From Nocardia paucivorans NBRC 100373 (GTDB taxonomy: Bacteria; Actinomycetota; Actinomycetes; Mycobacteriales; Mycobacteriaceae): 64,000 bases of DNA. How positions within the stretch are numbered: position 1 is the stretch's first letter; each line of letters starts with the position of its first letter. This document shows, piece by piece, positions 1 through 9,235 of the stretch. A program made the translations under genes and the position numbers. The stretch is taken from contig NZ_BAGE01000018.1 in the NCBI RefSeq assembly GCF_000308675.1, positions 466,883-530,882 of the forward strand, read 5' to 3'. The notes under the pieces were generated by a model that did no database searches, was not told the DNA's origin, and saw only the letters and a program-made list of their open reading frames with translations.

Positions 1-3000
1 TCGGGAATCTCCGCCCCCAAGGCGGCGAGCAGGCGCAGGTGGATTTCGGTGAACTCGATCTCGTCGACCGGTGCGAGAGTGATGGGCGCCAGTTCGGCGG
101 GGTGCAGGGCGATCCAGCCGTCCTTGGCATTGATGGCGCCATGGCCCGACCAGCGCACCTCACCGGTGGCCATGAGCTCGTCCAGCAGGGCCGGCGAATA
201 GTCGCTCACCCGGGCGGGCAAGATCAGCGACTCCCAGGCCGAGGCGGGAATCGGCACCCCGGCCAGCTGCTCCACCACGGCGGCGACCCCGTCCACCCCG
301 CGCAGTTCACCACTGCCGATCTGCTGCCAATCGGGGAGGAAACGGCCGAACGCGGCGGTCGACACCGGCTCCACCTCGTGTCGAGCGGCGGCCAGACTGC
401 GCCGGCGCAGGCGGCGCAACACCTGGGCGTCGCACCATTCCGAACCGGCGGCCTCGGGGGTGAATTCCCCCTCCACCACCCGCTTCTCGGCGGCCAACCG
501 ATGCAGTACCGGAACGACCACGGCCGGGCCGAGACCGAACCGGTGCGCGAGAGCCTCGGCGGCGAACGGGCCGTGGGTGCGGGCATACCGGGCCACCAGA
601 TCGCCCAATGGATCGACGACCGGTTCGACGAACGCGGCCGGAGTGCCGACCGGCAGCGGAACCCCCAAGGCATCGCGCAGCCGTGCCGCGTCCTCCACCG
701 CGGCCCACCAGATACGCCCGGCGTAGGAGACCTCCAGGGCACGCCGGGAATGCAGGAGTTCGGTGAACCATTCGCCGGGGTCGTTGCGGCAGCGTTGCGC
801 GGCCTCCTCGGGGGTGAGCGGGCCGAGCAGCCGCAGCAGATCGGCGAGTCCCTCCATATCGCGGGCCTGCCGCTGCGGGATGAGTCGTTGCAGTTCCCGT
901 TCGGTGTCGGCGATGACCTGCCCGTCCAGCAGCTCACGCAGTTCCACCCGGCCCAGAAGTTCGGCGAGCAACCCCGAATCGAGGGCGAGCGCGGCGGCCT
1001 TGCGTTCGGCCAGCGGGCTGTCGCCGTCGTACATGAACTGCCCGATGTACTCGAACAGCAGCGCGTTCGCGAACGGCGAGGGGGTGGCCGTCTCCACCTC
1101 CACCAACCTCACCTGGCGACGCGCCAGCCGGCTCAGCAGATCCCGCAGCGCGGGCAGATCGTAGACATCGCGCAGACATTCGCGCACCGTCTCCAACAGG
1201 ATGGGGAAGTCGGGGTATTTGCGCGCCACGTCGAGCAGTTGCGCCGAACGCTGCCGTTGCTGCCACAGCGGAGCCCGGCGTCCGGGATCACGGCGCGGTA
1301 GCAGTAGCGCCCGGGCCGCGCATTCGCGGAACCTGGAGGCGAACAGGGCCGAGGCCCCCACCTGCTCGGTGACCAGATCCTCGATCTCGTCCGGCTCGAA
1401 AACGAACAGCTCCGCCCCCGGTGGATCGTCGGTGGTGTCGGGCAGCCGCACCACGATCCCGTCGTCGGAGGCGGTGGGCGCGGCGTCCACCCCGAACCGC
1501 TCCCGCAGCCGGGAGCCGATGGCCAATGCCCACGGCGCGTGCAGTGGCATCCCGTACGGGGAGTGCAGCACCAGCCGCCAGTCGCCCAGTTCGTCGCGGA
1601 AGCGCTCCACCACCAGCGTTCGATCGGTGGGCAGCCGGCCGGTGGCGGTGCGTTGCTCCGCCAGCAGGGCGAGCAGATTGTTCGCGGCGTTATCGTCGAG
1701 CCCGGAGGTGGTCGTCAATTCCGCGAAGGTCTCCTCATCGGCCCCCTCCCGGCCCGCGCGCCGTACGAATTCACCCACCGCGGCGCCGAGTTCGGCGGGT
1801 CGACCGAGTCCGTCGCCGTGCCAGAACGGCAACCGACCCGGTTGTCCGAAGGCAGGGGTGACCAGGACACGGTCGTAGGTGATCTCCTCGATCCGCCAAC
1901 TGGTGGCCCCGAGTGCGAAAACATCGCCGACCCGCGACTCGTAGACCATCTCCTCGTCGAGTTCGCCCACCCGGGAGGACTTTTCGCCCACCATGTACAC
2001 CGCGAACATGCCGCGGTCGGGAATCGCCCCGCCGGAGGTCACCGCCAGCCGCTGGGCCCCCGGACGGCCCGTGAGGGTTCCGGCGTCCCGGTCCCAGACC
2101 AGCCGCGGCCGCAGCTCGGCGAACTCGTCGGACGGATAGCGGCCGGACAGCAGATCCAGCACCGCCTCATAGGACGATCGGGGCAGCGCGGCGTAACTGC
2201 CGGTGCCGCGCACCGTCTCGAACCATTCGTCCACATCCAGTGTGTCCAGGGCACAGGCGGCGACGGTCTGTTGGGCCAGGATGTCCAGCGGATGCGCGGG
2301 AATCCGGAGCTGTTCGATCTGCCCGGCGCTCATCCGCCGCGTCGCCACCGCGCAGTGGATGACATCGGTGCGGTGCTTGGGAAACAGCACCCCCCGCGAT
2401 ATCTCGCCCACCCGATGGCCGGCCCGCCCCACCCGTTGCAGCCCGCTCGCCACCGACGGGGGCGCCTCCACCTGCACCACCAGATCCACCGCACCCATAT
2501 CGATACCGAGTTCGAGACTGCTGGTGGCGACCACACAGCGCAACCGGCCGCTCTTGAGATCGTCCTCGATCAGCGCCCGCTGTTCCTTGCTGACCGAACC
2601 GTGGTGCGCCCGGGCCAATAGCGGCGCGGCCCCGTGGACGACCTCGGTGGACGGTCCGAGCTGGGCGGGCGGGGCGTGCGCGGAATCCACCGGTTCGCCC
2701 AACCGTTCGGCGTAGGTCTCGTTGAGCCGCGCGGTGAGCCGCTCGGCCAACCGGCGCGAATTGGCGAACACGATGGACGACCGGTGCGCCAGAACCAGTT
2801 CCACGATGGCCTCGTCCACATGCGGCCAGATCGATCCGGGTTGCTCGGATTCACCGGGTTCGGTCATATCCGCCACCGGGACCCGCACCGACAGGTCGAA
2901 GGTCTTCGGCGCGGGCGGCGACACGATGGTGATCGGGGCCGAACCCACCAGGAACCGGCCCACCTCCTCCGGCGGCCGGACCGTCGCCGACAGGCCGATT

Positions 3001-3578
3001 CGCTGCACCGGTCGCTCGGTGAGCCGGTCCAGCCGGGCCAGCGACAGCGCCAGATGCGCGCCGCGTTTGGAGCCGGCAATGGCGTGCACCTCGTCCACGA
3101 TCACCGTCCGCACCCCGCGCAGCGTCTCCCGCGCCGCCGAGGTGAGCATGAGGAACAGCGATTCCGGGGTGGTGATCAGAATGTCGGGCGGGGTACGTTG
3201 CAGAGCGCGGCGTTCCTTGGGGGTGGTGTCGCCGGAACGCACCCCCACGCTGATATCCGGCGGTTCCAGACCGAGCCGCTGCGCTGTTCGCCGCACCCCC
3301 ACCAGCGGCGCCCGCAGATTGCGCTCCACATCCACCGCCAGCGCCTTGAGCGGGGAGACGTAGAGCACCGAGGTGCCGCCGTTCTCGGGCCGCACCCCGG
3401 TCGCGAGCCGATCGATCGCCCACAGGAACGCCGACAGCGTCTTACCCGAGCCGGTGGGGGCGATCACCAGGGTGTGCTCACCGGCGGCAATGGCGCGCCA
3501 CGCGCCGACCTGGGCGGCCGTCGGCGCGGGGAAAGCGCCGTCGAACCATTCCTGGGTGGCGGGCGAGAACACGGGCAC
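1..3578 (-). CDS. lhr: ATP-dependent helicase, Lhr family (C-terminus cut by window edge)
   Basis: Large superfamily 2 nucleic-acid helicase of the Lhr type, thought to act in DNA repair. The visible N-terminal 1192 residues contain Walker A PTGSGKT (residues 41-47), a DEVH box (162-165), the SAT motif (GLSATV) and the second RecA domain with the Q-x-x-GRAGH motif (QRVGRAGH), followed by the start of the long Lhr-specific C-terminal region. Full-length actinobacterial Lhr is about 1500 residues, so roughly 300 residues lie beyond position 1. The start is a GTG at 3578; a second in-frame GTG lies two codons further in. Only 51 bp separate it from the divergent phosphatase gene, and no strong ribosome binding site is visible. 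The frame is open through the window edge with no stops. Identification is firm from motifs and order; the precise DNA substrate is not visible. Confidence 0.95.
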   Translation of the reverse strand, partial: MPVFSPATQEWFDGAFPAPTAAQVGAWRAIAAGEHTLVIAPTGSGKTLSAFLWAIDRLATGVRPENGGTSVLYVSPLKALAVDVERNLRAPLVGVRRTAQRLGLEPPDISVGVRSGDTTPKERRALQRTPPDILITTPESLFLMLTSAARETLRGVRTVIVDEVHAIAGSKRGAHLALSLARLDRLTERPVQRIGLSATVRPPEEVGRFLVGSAPITIVSPPAPKTFDLSVRVPVADMTEPGESEQPGSIWPHVDEAIVELVLAHRSSIVFANSRRLAERLTARLNETYAERLGEPVDSAHAPPAQLGPSTEVVHGAAPLLARAHHGSVSKEQRALIEDDLKSGRLRCVVATSSLELGIDMGAVDLVVQVEAPPSVASGLQRVGRAGHRVGEISRGVLFPKHRTDVIHCAVATRRMSAGQIEQLRIPAHPLDILAQQTVAACALDTLDVDEWFETVRGTGSYAALPRSSYEAVLDLLSGRYPSDEFAELRPRLVWDRDAGTLTGRPGAQRLAVTSGGAIPDRGMFAVYMVGEKSSRVGELDEEMVYESRVGDVFALGATSWRIEEITYDRVLVTPAFGQPGRLPFWHGDGLGRPAELGAAVGEFVRRAGREGADEETFAELTTTSGLDDNAANNLLALLAEQRTATGRLPTDRTLVVERFRDELGDWRLVLHSPYGMPLHAPWALAIGSRLRERFGVDAAPTASDDGIVVRLPDTTDDPPGAELFVFEPDEIEDLVTEQVGASALFASRFRECAARALLLPRRDPGRRAPLWQQRQRSAQLLDVARKYPDFPILLETVRECLRDVYDLPALRDLLSRLARRQVRLVEVETATPSPFANALLFEYIGQFMYDGDSPLAERKAAALALDSGLLAELLGRVELRELLDGQVIADTERELQRLIPQRQARDMEGLADLLRLLGPLTPEEAAQRCRNDPGEWFTELLHSRRALEVSYAGRIWWAAVEDAARLRDALGVPLPVGTPAAFVEPVVDPLGDLVARYARTHGPFAAEALAHRFGLGPAVVVPVLHRLAAEKRVVEGEFTPEAAGSEWCDAQVLRRLRRRSLAAARHEVEPVSTAAFGRFLPDWQQIGSGELRGVDGVAAVVEQLAGVPIPASAWESLILPARVSDYSPALLDELMATGEVRWSGHGAINAKDGWIALHPAELAPITLAPVDEIEFTEIHLRLLAALGAEIP

Positions 3579-3629
3579 GGGACCCAGTGTGCACCGAGGC
3601 ACCGACAACTCGACGCGTACGCTGCCCTG

Positions 3630-4193
3630 GTGTCTGTGCGGAAATTGGATCTCATCTCTCATGGTGTCACCGATGCGTTGCGAGCGGCCCGATTCCCGGT
3701 CGACGAGCCGTTGACCGAGGCGGGGCGGGCGGGGGTTGTCGATCAGGCCGGCATTCCGACCTACGACCCGTCCCGCCCGGATATGTGGATGATCGCGGGT
3801 CCGGAACGTCGCACAATGGAAACCGCCCACCTGCTCGGCCTGGACCCGATGCCGGAGCCACGGCTGCGGGATCTGGACGCGGGGGACTGGGTCGGGCGAG
3901 AGATGGCGGATCTGTCGCCCGCGGAGGCACATGGGTGGCTCACCGACCCCGGTTACTGCGACCACGGCGGGGAGTCGGTACTCGAATTGCTCGACCGGGT
4001 ACGGGATCTGATGCGTGAGCTCGCCACCGACGCGCCCGCGCGCATTGTTGCGGTAACCCATCCCGCCGTGATCCGCGCGGTATTGGTGGTGGTGCTACAG
4101 GCGAGTCCATCGTCCTTCTGGCGAATCGATGTGCCGCCAGGGGGTCGCACCCGGTTGCATCACCGCGGCCTGTGGACGTTGCGGCTGAACTGA
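3630..4193 (+). CDS. histidine phosphatase family protein (altered RHG motif)
   Basis: 187-residue protein of the histidine phosphatase (phosphoglycerate mutase-like) superfamily. The N-terminal catalytic motif, normally LIRHG, reads LISHG: the nucleophilic His is kept but the Arg before it is Ser. The second catalytic His is present in THPAVIRA near residue 147, and the ERRTMETA segment matches the usual Arg-containing loop. The start is a GTG at 3630 immediately upstream of the beta-strand that leads into the motif; there is no clear Shine-Dalgarno, so translation may be leaderless. The gene is divergent from lhr. The substrate cannot be told from sequence. The Arg-to-Ser change may lower or alter phosphatase activity, but this is inference. 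Confidence 0.85.
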   Translation: MSVRKLDLISHGVTDALRAARFPVDEPLTEAGRAGVVDQAGIPTYDPSRPDMWMIAGPERRTMETAHLLGLDPMPEPRLRDLDAGDWVGREMADLSPAEAHGWLTDPGYCDHGGESVLELLDRVRDLMRELATDAPARIVAVTHPAVIRAVLVVVLQASPSSFWRIDVPPGGRTRLHHRGLWTLRLN

Positions 4194-4223
4194 TCCGGTC
4201 GCGGACCCGAGGTATCGGACGGC

Positions 4224-5921
4224 TCAGGGCAGGGGTACCGGTGTGCCCAGGGACAGCGGGAAATCCCGGACCAGTAGATGGTCGGGAACCGTCTGCTTCG
4301 GCACGCCGAACACCAGATGGGTGGCGAAGGATTCGCCGGGCTGCAGATTGCGCGGCCCGGCGGCGGCCGCGGCGCGTTGGGCGGTGGCGGTGATATCGGC
4401 CGTGTAGCGGCGACCGGCCGTGTCGAACAACTCCTGTCCGAGCGGTAGATAGGTGTGCTGCTCCGTGCCGATATTGGTAACGGTGAGGCTCACCACGACG
4501 AACTCGCCGTCCGCTCGTTCGATACCCACGGTCTGCACCGCCGTTTCGGTATTCGTCACCGTGAACTCGAGTTTGCCGTCCCGGACGGGGGCACCCGGCG
4601 CCACCGCGATCGGTTGCTGCGGATCGGTCGCCCCCACCCGGACCATGACACCGCCGGACCAATCCACCAGCGCCGCCACACATCCGCCGATCAGTACGAG
4701 CGGTACCCCGATCAGGGCCAGGAGCAACAGCACGGTCCGCAGCGTCCGGCGCCGGCGTCGCGGTGGGCCGGCCGACCGGGATCGTGGTGTTCGCCCGCCG
4801 AAAACCACTCGGCGCTGTCCCGGCGCGGCCGGGGTCGGTCGATACCCGGCGGATGGCCCGGGACGGCGCGCGGGGGCGTAGGCCACCGGATGGTACCGCT
4901 CGGCGGGTTGTTCCGTCGCCAACCGGGTGTAGGCCATGGTCGGTGGATATTCGGAGGCGCGCAGGTGCGCAGTGGGACGGAGAGCGGGGCGGTGCTCGGC
5001 CTCCGCCGTGGTGTAGGGGTGTGTTTCGGGGAGGGCCGCTCCGGTGGGGGCGGCGTCGGGGTGGTCGGGAAGCTCGTATACCCGGGTGGGCGCGGGCGAG
5101 TCCGTGCCGAGGGTCGGCAGCGCTGCGGCGGCGGCCCGGGCCAGTTCGCCCGCGGTGGCGTAGCGGGCCGTGAGGTCCTTGGCCATGGCGCGCGCGATCA
5201 CCCGGTCCAGCTCGGCCGGGACGGCGGGGTTGGCGGCGTGCACGCTGGGCGGTGGGCTGGACAGGTGCGCGTGCATCTGTTGGGCCGGGTCGGTGTCCCC
5301 GAACGGTCGAGCGCCCGCGAGACATTCATAGAGGACACAGCCCAGCGAGTACACGTCCGAGCGGGCGTCGGTGCGTCCGGTGAACCGTTCCGGAGCCATA
5401 TACGCCCAGGTACCGATGGCCAGGCCGGCGGTGGTGAGGGCGGTGCTGTCGGAGCCGTGTGCGATACCGAAATCGATCAGATAGACGAACCCGTCGGGGC
5501 GGACGAGGATATTGGGCGGTTTCACATCGCGATGCACCAGTCCGGCCCGATGTGCGGCGTCCAGTGCCGCGGCCGTCTGGGCGACGATATCGACGGCCCG
5601 CGCCGGCGGCAGGGGACCGTCGCGGTGCAGCAGCCGGGCAAGGTCGATGCCGTCGATGTACTCCATCTCGATGAACAGCCGGCCGTCGAGTTCACCGTGT
5701 GACCGGATCGGCACGATATGCGGATCGCGCAACCGGGCGGCGAGCTCGGCCTCCCTCTCGAAGCGGGCGCGATAGGTCCGGTCCTCGGCCAACTCCCCGG
5801 GTAGCACCTTCAACGCGACCCGCCGGTCTGTCGTGGTGTCGACAGCCAGCCACACCTGACCCATCCCGCCCCTACCGAGCAGGCGGTCGAGCCGGTACCG
5901 GCCCAAACGCTTCTCCGCCAT
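4224..5921 (-). CDS. membrane-anchored serine/threonine protein kinase with extracytoplasmic DUF4352-like domain
   Basis: 565-residue PknB-type kinase. The kinase domain spans about residues 7-270: glycine loop GRGGMGQVW (16-24), ATP-binding Lys38, catalytic loop HRDVKPPN (130-137, Asp132 catalytic), DFG (150-152) and APE (176-178). A Pro/Arg/Tyr-rich juxtamembrane linker (about 275-393) leads to one transmembrane helix (about 394-418). The outer part (about 435-565) resembles the DUF4352/telokin-like immunoglobulin-fold domain rather than PASTA repeats, so the sensed signal probably differs from PknB. The start at 5921 follows a good ribosome binding site (GAAGGA). It converges with the phosphatase gene. 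All catalytic residues are present, so it should be an active kinase; the only oddity is Pro in place of Ser in KPxN. Confidence 0.93.
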   Translation of the reverse strand: MAEKRLGRYRLDRLLGRGGMGQVWLAVDTTTDRRVALKVLPGELAEDRTYRARFEREAELAARLRDPHIVPIRSHGELDGRLFIEMEYIDGIDLARLLHRDGPLPPARAVDIVAQTAAALDAAHRAGLVHRDVKPPNILVRPDGFVYLIDFGIAHGSDSTALTTAGLAIGTWAYMAPERFTGRTDARSDVYSLGCVLYECLAGARPFGDTDPAQQMHAHLSSPPPSVHAANPAVPAELDRVIARAMAKDLTARYATAGELARAAAAALPTLGTDSPAPTRVYELPDHPDAAPTGAALPETHPYTTAEAEHRPALRPTAHLRASEYPPTMAYTRLATEQPAERYHPVAYAPARRPGPSAGYRPTPAAPGQRRVVFGGRTPRSRSAGPPRRRRRTLRTVLLLLALIGVPLVLIGGCVAALVDWSGGVMVRVGATDPQQPIAVAPGAPVRDGKLEFTVTNTETAVQTVGIERADGEFVVVSLTVTNIGTEQHTYLPLGQELFDTAGRRYTADITATAQRAAAAAGPRNLQPGESFATHLVFGVPKQTVPDHLLVRDFPLSLGTPVPLP

Positions 5922-6133
5922 GGCGGGCTTTCCTTCCCCATCACCGCCGACTCCGCACCCGGTCGGCTCGTCCGGCGTCCACCCGGCCGGTGGAGCGCAC
6001 CCCGACACTATCCCCGGCCCTTGCCGCCGTACAGTGTGAGCCCCCCTACGGGAAACCACTCACTCCCGGCCGCGGCCCTCATGTGACCGGCACCCGGGCC
6101 GATGCGTGTACGGCGCTGTGCGAAGGTGGGGAA

Positions 6134-6478
6134 GTGGAGCCGATCGAGATCAATGCGGGGTCCTGGTATCTGCGTGCCCTGCGCGCGGACGAGCGCATCG
6201 ATGACCGGCCCGCGCTGGCGGCGGGTGGGATCACCGATCCCGACTACGTGGGGCGGCGCGGCGCCGAATGGGCCGACGAAACCCATTTGTCCTGGGCGGT
6301 CTGCGAGCCGACCACCGCCGAGATGGTCGCCGAAATCGGCGTGACTCCCGCCGCCGACGGAACCGCGACGGTGAGCGGTTGGGCCCGCCCCGGCTACGAG
6401 GAGGCCCTGGCGGCGGGTTCGGTCGCGGTACGCCGATTCATCGAAGCGGCATTGGGATTGCGACCGCGAACCGAGTGA
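6134..6478 (+). CDS. conserved hypothetical protein
   Basis: 114-residue acidic protein that I do not recognise. It starts with a short strand segment (EPIEINAGSWYLRALRADER), has a central WADETHLSWAVCEP stretch and ends in a helix containing RRFIEAALGL. No signal peptide, membrane helix or known catalytic motif is seen. The GTG start at 6134 is preceded by GGTGGGGAA, a weak ribosome binding site; an upstream in-frame GTG at 6083 is possible. Codon use with GC-rich third positions resembles the neighbours, supporting a real gene. It is divergent from the kinase gene and converges on the beta-propeller gene, with a 4-bp gap at the 3' end. Confidence 0.6.
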   Translation: MEPIEINAGSWYLRALRADERIDDRPALAAGGITDPDYVGRRGAEWADETHLSWAVCEPTTAEMVAEIGVTPAADGTATVSGWARPGYEEALAAGSVAVRRFIEAALGLRPRTE

Positions 6479-6482
6479 GCGG

Positions 6483-7724
6483 TCAGCGCATCACCCCCGT
6501 GTGGCCGGTGGAGTAGCGGCCGGGCTGTGGCCAGACGACCAGCCCGTGCGGCGCCTGGCCGACCGGTATCCGCGCCAATAGTTTCCACTCGGCGATATCG
6601 ATGGCGTATACCTCGTTATGGTGCCGGCCCGCCACCCAGAACACCCGCCCGTCGGCGGAGATATTGCCCATATCGGGACTGCCGCCGTCGGGCAGGAACC
6701 ATTTGTGCACCAGTTTTTTCTCGGCGAAATCCCAGACCGAGATACTGCCCTCGTGCCGGTTGGTGATGAGCATCTGCCTCGAATCCCGGGTGACGTACAG
6801 ACCGTGGGTGCCGTGACCGGTGGGTACGAAACCGGTGTTGTCGAAGGTCAGCGCGTCGAAGGTGTGGACGCCGCCCGCTTCCATATCGGCGACGAAGAAT
6901 GTCCGCCCGTCCGGCGACAGCTTGACATCCTGTGGTTTTCCCGCCGGCCAACCGGGCAGGTCGATGACCTTCACCTGTTTGCGTTCGGCCACGTCGAAAA
7001 CCAGCATGCGGCCGATGAACTCGCAACTGGCCAGGGCGAGTCGGCCGTCGGCCGTGAAATCCATGTGGTCGACGCCGGCGCATTCTGGCACGGGTAGTGC
7101 GTGGACCTTCTGCCAACTGCGTGGATCGTAGAAGTCGAGCGATTTGTCCGCCTCGGCCACCACGAGGGCGTATTCACCGTTCGGGGTGAAGTACATGTTG
7201 TACGGGTCCCGTACCGGTAGCGGTGCGCCGGGTTTACCGGTGCGCGGGTCGATCGGGGTGATGCTGCCGCCGCCGATGGGCATGTCGTTGGTGACGTAGA
7301 GGGTTTGCAGATCGTAGGACGGCACCACGTGCTGTGGTTCCCGTCCACCCGAGTGGAAGGTATCGATCACCTGGAAGGTGGTCGGATCGATCACCGATAC
7401 CGAATCGGATTCGCTGTTGGGGACATACACCAGCTCCCGATGTCCGGTTACCGCCGGACTCAGCTCGCGATTGGCCGCGTACACGTCGTCCGGTCGCAGC
7501 GGCGGGGGCATCCCGGGCAGCAGGTGTTGCAGGTGCAGGGGCGCGGTGGCCACCGTGGGTGATCGGGAGTAGCGGTCGGCGGGGTCGGTGGTACCGGCCT
7601 CGCTGCTGGCGCAGCCCGCCACGGCCGCGCAGACCGTGAGTGAGGCGAGGACTGCGCGGGGTGTCGTCTTACGCCGGTTCACGCGCGTCGGCCGCGAATG
7701 GATGTGGTGAAGACGAGTGGGCAT
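6483..7724 (-). CDS. YncE/YVTN-type beta-propeller lipoprotein
   Basis: 413-residue exported protein. The N-terminus carries basic residues, a hydrophobic stretch and a lipobox-like AVAGC, which predicts lipid attachment outside the cytoplasmic membrane. The mature part is built of repeated YVPN/YVTN beta-propeller blades with the pattern VSVIDPTTFQVIDTF, as in the YncE family; several blades of roughly 40 residues can be followed to the C-terminus (HGLVVWPQPGR). Such proteins bind DNA or act as redox or scaffold proteins; a substrate is not evident here. The ATG at 7724 gives a long basic N-region; an in-frame GTG at 7682 would give a more typical signal peptide beginning NRRKTTPRA and may be the true start. 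The gene stands alone between convergent neighbours. Confidence 0.85.
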   Translation of the reverse strand: MPTRLHHIHSRPTRVNRRKTTPRAVLASLTVCAAVAGCASSEAGTTDPADRYSRSPTVATAPLHLQHLLPGMPPPLRPDDVYAANRELSPAVTGHRELVYVPNSESDSVSVIDPTTFQVIDTFHSGGREPQHVVPSYDLQTLYVTNDMPIGGGSITPIDPRTGKPGAPLPVRDPYNMYFTPNGEYALVVAEADKSLDFYDPRSWQKVHALPVPECAGVDHMDFTADGRLALASCEFIGRMLVFDVAERKQVKVIDLPGWPAGKPQDVKLSPDGRTFFVADMEAGGVHTFDALTFDNTGFVPTGHGTHGLYVTRDSRQMLITNRHEGSISVWDFAEKKLVHKWFLPDGGSPDMGNISADGRVFWVAGRHHNEVYAIDIAEWKLLARIPVGQAPHGLVVWPQPGRYSTGHTGVMR

Positions 7725-7802
7725 GGCTGGGAAGCCTAGGCCGCGACCACGGCCGTCCCCGGTATCCGCGCCGCGCTCCGGATTAATTATGTCGAATAGG
7801 TA

Positions 7803-9170
7803 TCAAAGCAGGTGGATTAGGGTGCGTTTCAGGGCGGACACAGCGGCGTCCAGCTCATCCGTTCGCACGGTCAACGGCGGGCGGAACCGGATGCCGCGTT
7901 CTCCGGTGCCGAGGAACAGCACCCGTTCGTGTTCGCGCAGGGCGGTGAGCATCGCGTCGCGGAACTCGGGATCGGGTAGCGTCACCGCGCACATGAGACC
8001 GCGACCGCGTGGTTCGGTGACGGCGGGATACCGGGCGGCCAGGTCGTGCAGCCGTTCCAGTAGATGTGTGCCGAGGGTGCGGGCCCGTTCGATCAGGCCG
8101 TCGCGCTCGATCACCTCCAGAATGCGCCGGGCGCGCACCATATCGGCGAGATTGCCGCCCCAGGTGGAATTGAGCCGAGAGGATACGGTGAACGCATTGT
8201 CCGGCACCTCGTCGACCCGACCGCCGGCCATGATCCCGCACACCTGGGTCTTCTTCCCGAAGGCCACCACATCCGGCGACAGGCCGAGTTGCCGGTAGGC
8301 CCAGGTGCTTCCGGTGGTGCCCACTCCGGTCTGCACCTCGTCGAGAACGAACAGCGCGTCGTTGTCGTGACACAGCTGCTGTATGGCCTGGAGGAACTCC
8401 GGGCGCATATGCCGGTCTCCGCCTTCGCCCTGAATGGGTTCGGCCACGAAGCAGGCGATTTCGTGCGGGCGCTCCGCGAAGGCGCGGGCGGCCTGGTCGA
8501 GGGCGCGTCGTTCGGCGGCCGCGAGATCGGGTTCGACACCGATATACGGGGTTTCGATCCGTGGCCAGTCGAAGATCGGGAAACGTTCGGTTTTCACCGG
8601 ATCGGTGTTGGTGAGTGACAGGGTGTAGCCGGTGCGGCCGTGGAAGGCGCCGGTCAGGTGTAGGACCGCGAAGTCGCGATCGCTGCCGGAACGGGTTGTG
8701 CGGCCGTGTATCTCGTTGTGTCTGCTCTTCCAGTCGAAGGCGGTTTTGAGGGCGTTCTCCACCGCGAGCCCACCGCCGTCGATGAAGAACAGGTGCGGTA
8801 GCCGCGGATCGCCGAGGACGCGAGTGAAGGTCTGTACGAAACGCGCCAGCTCGACGGTGTAGACATCGGAATTGCTCGGCTTGTTCAGCGCGGCGGCGGT
8901 GAGTTCGGCGCGGAACAGGCCGTCGTCGGCCAGGGCAGGGTGGTTCATGCCGAGCGCATTGGAGGCGAAGAAACCGAACATATCGAGGTAGACGGTTCCG
9001 TCGCGTGCGTCGACCAGGCGGCAACCGCGTGAGGTGCGCAGGTCCAGCACGAGATCGAAGCCGTCGACGAGCATGCTCTTCGACAGGACCTCGTGCACGC
9101 GGGTGGCGGGGATGACCGGGGTCGCTGCCGTGTCATCGCCCGCGCCGGGGTGCTCCAATTCGATGGTCAC
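7803..9170 (-). CDS. lat: L-lysine 6-transaminase
   Basis: 455-residue class III PLP-dependent aminotransferase that moves the epsilon-amino group of lysine to 2-oxoglutarate, giving 2-aminoadipate 6-semialdehyde, which cyclises to piperideine-6-carboxylate. Visible features are LDEVQTGVGTTG (residues 276-287, PLP-binding Asp and pocket) and the Schiff-base Lys in VVAFGKKTQV (306 or 307), plus the SNALGMNHP and FFIDGGGLAVENA segments typical of lysine epsilon-aminotransferases. The start is a GTG at 9170. It lies 65 bp downstream of an Lrp-type regulator gene on the same strand and close to the divergent pcd gene, the arrangement I recall from M. tuberculosis Rv3290c-Rv3293. The intervening DNA is AT-rich and contains AAATATTT, a plausible Lrp target. 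Confidence 0.95.
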   Translation of the reverse strand: MTIELEHPGAGDDTAATPVIPATRVHEVLSKSMLVDGFDLVLDLRTSRGCRLVDARDGTVYLDMFGFFASNALGMNHPALADDGLFRAELTAAALNKPSNSDVYTVELARFVQTFTRVLGDPRLPHLFFIDGGGLAVENALKTAFDWKSRHNEIHGRTTRSGSDRDFAVLHLTGAFHGRTGYTLSLTNTDPVKTERFPIFDWPRIETPYIGVEPDLAAAERRALDQAARAFAERPHEIACFVAEPIQGEGGDRHMRPEFLQAIQQLCHDNDALFVLDEVQTGVGTTGSTWAYRQLGLSPDVVAFGKKTQVCGIMAGGRVDEVPDNAFTVSSRLNSTWGGNLADMVRARRILEVIERDGLIERARTLGTHLLERLHDLAARYPAVTEPRGRGLMCAVTLPDPEFRDAMLTALREHERVLFLGTGERGIRFRPPLTVRTDELDAAVSALKRTLIHLL

Positions 9171-9235
9171 ACCCCGAAGGGTACGAAATATTTAGTCCCT
9201 TCTCCACGATTAAACGAATTTGTTACGGTTGAATC

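Noticed and set aside
39..1301. Long plus-strand frame of 420 codons
   Set aside because: It lies entirely opposite the Lhr helicase frame, has Gln/Arg/His-rich composition typical of antisense frames in high-GC DNA, and shows no motif.
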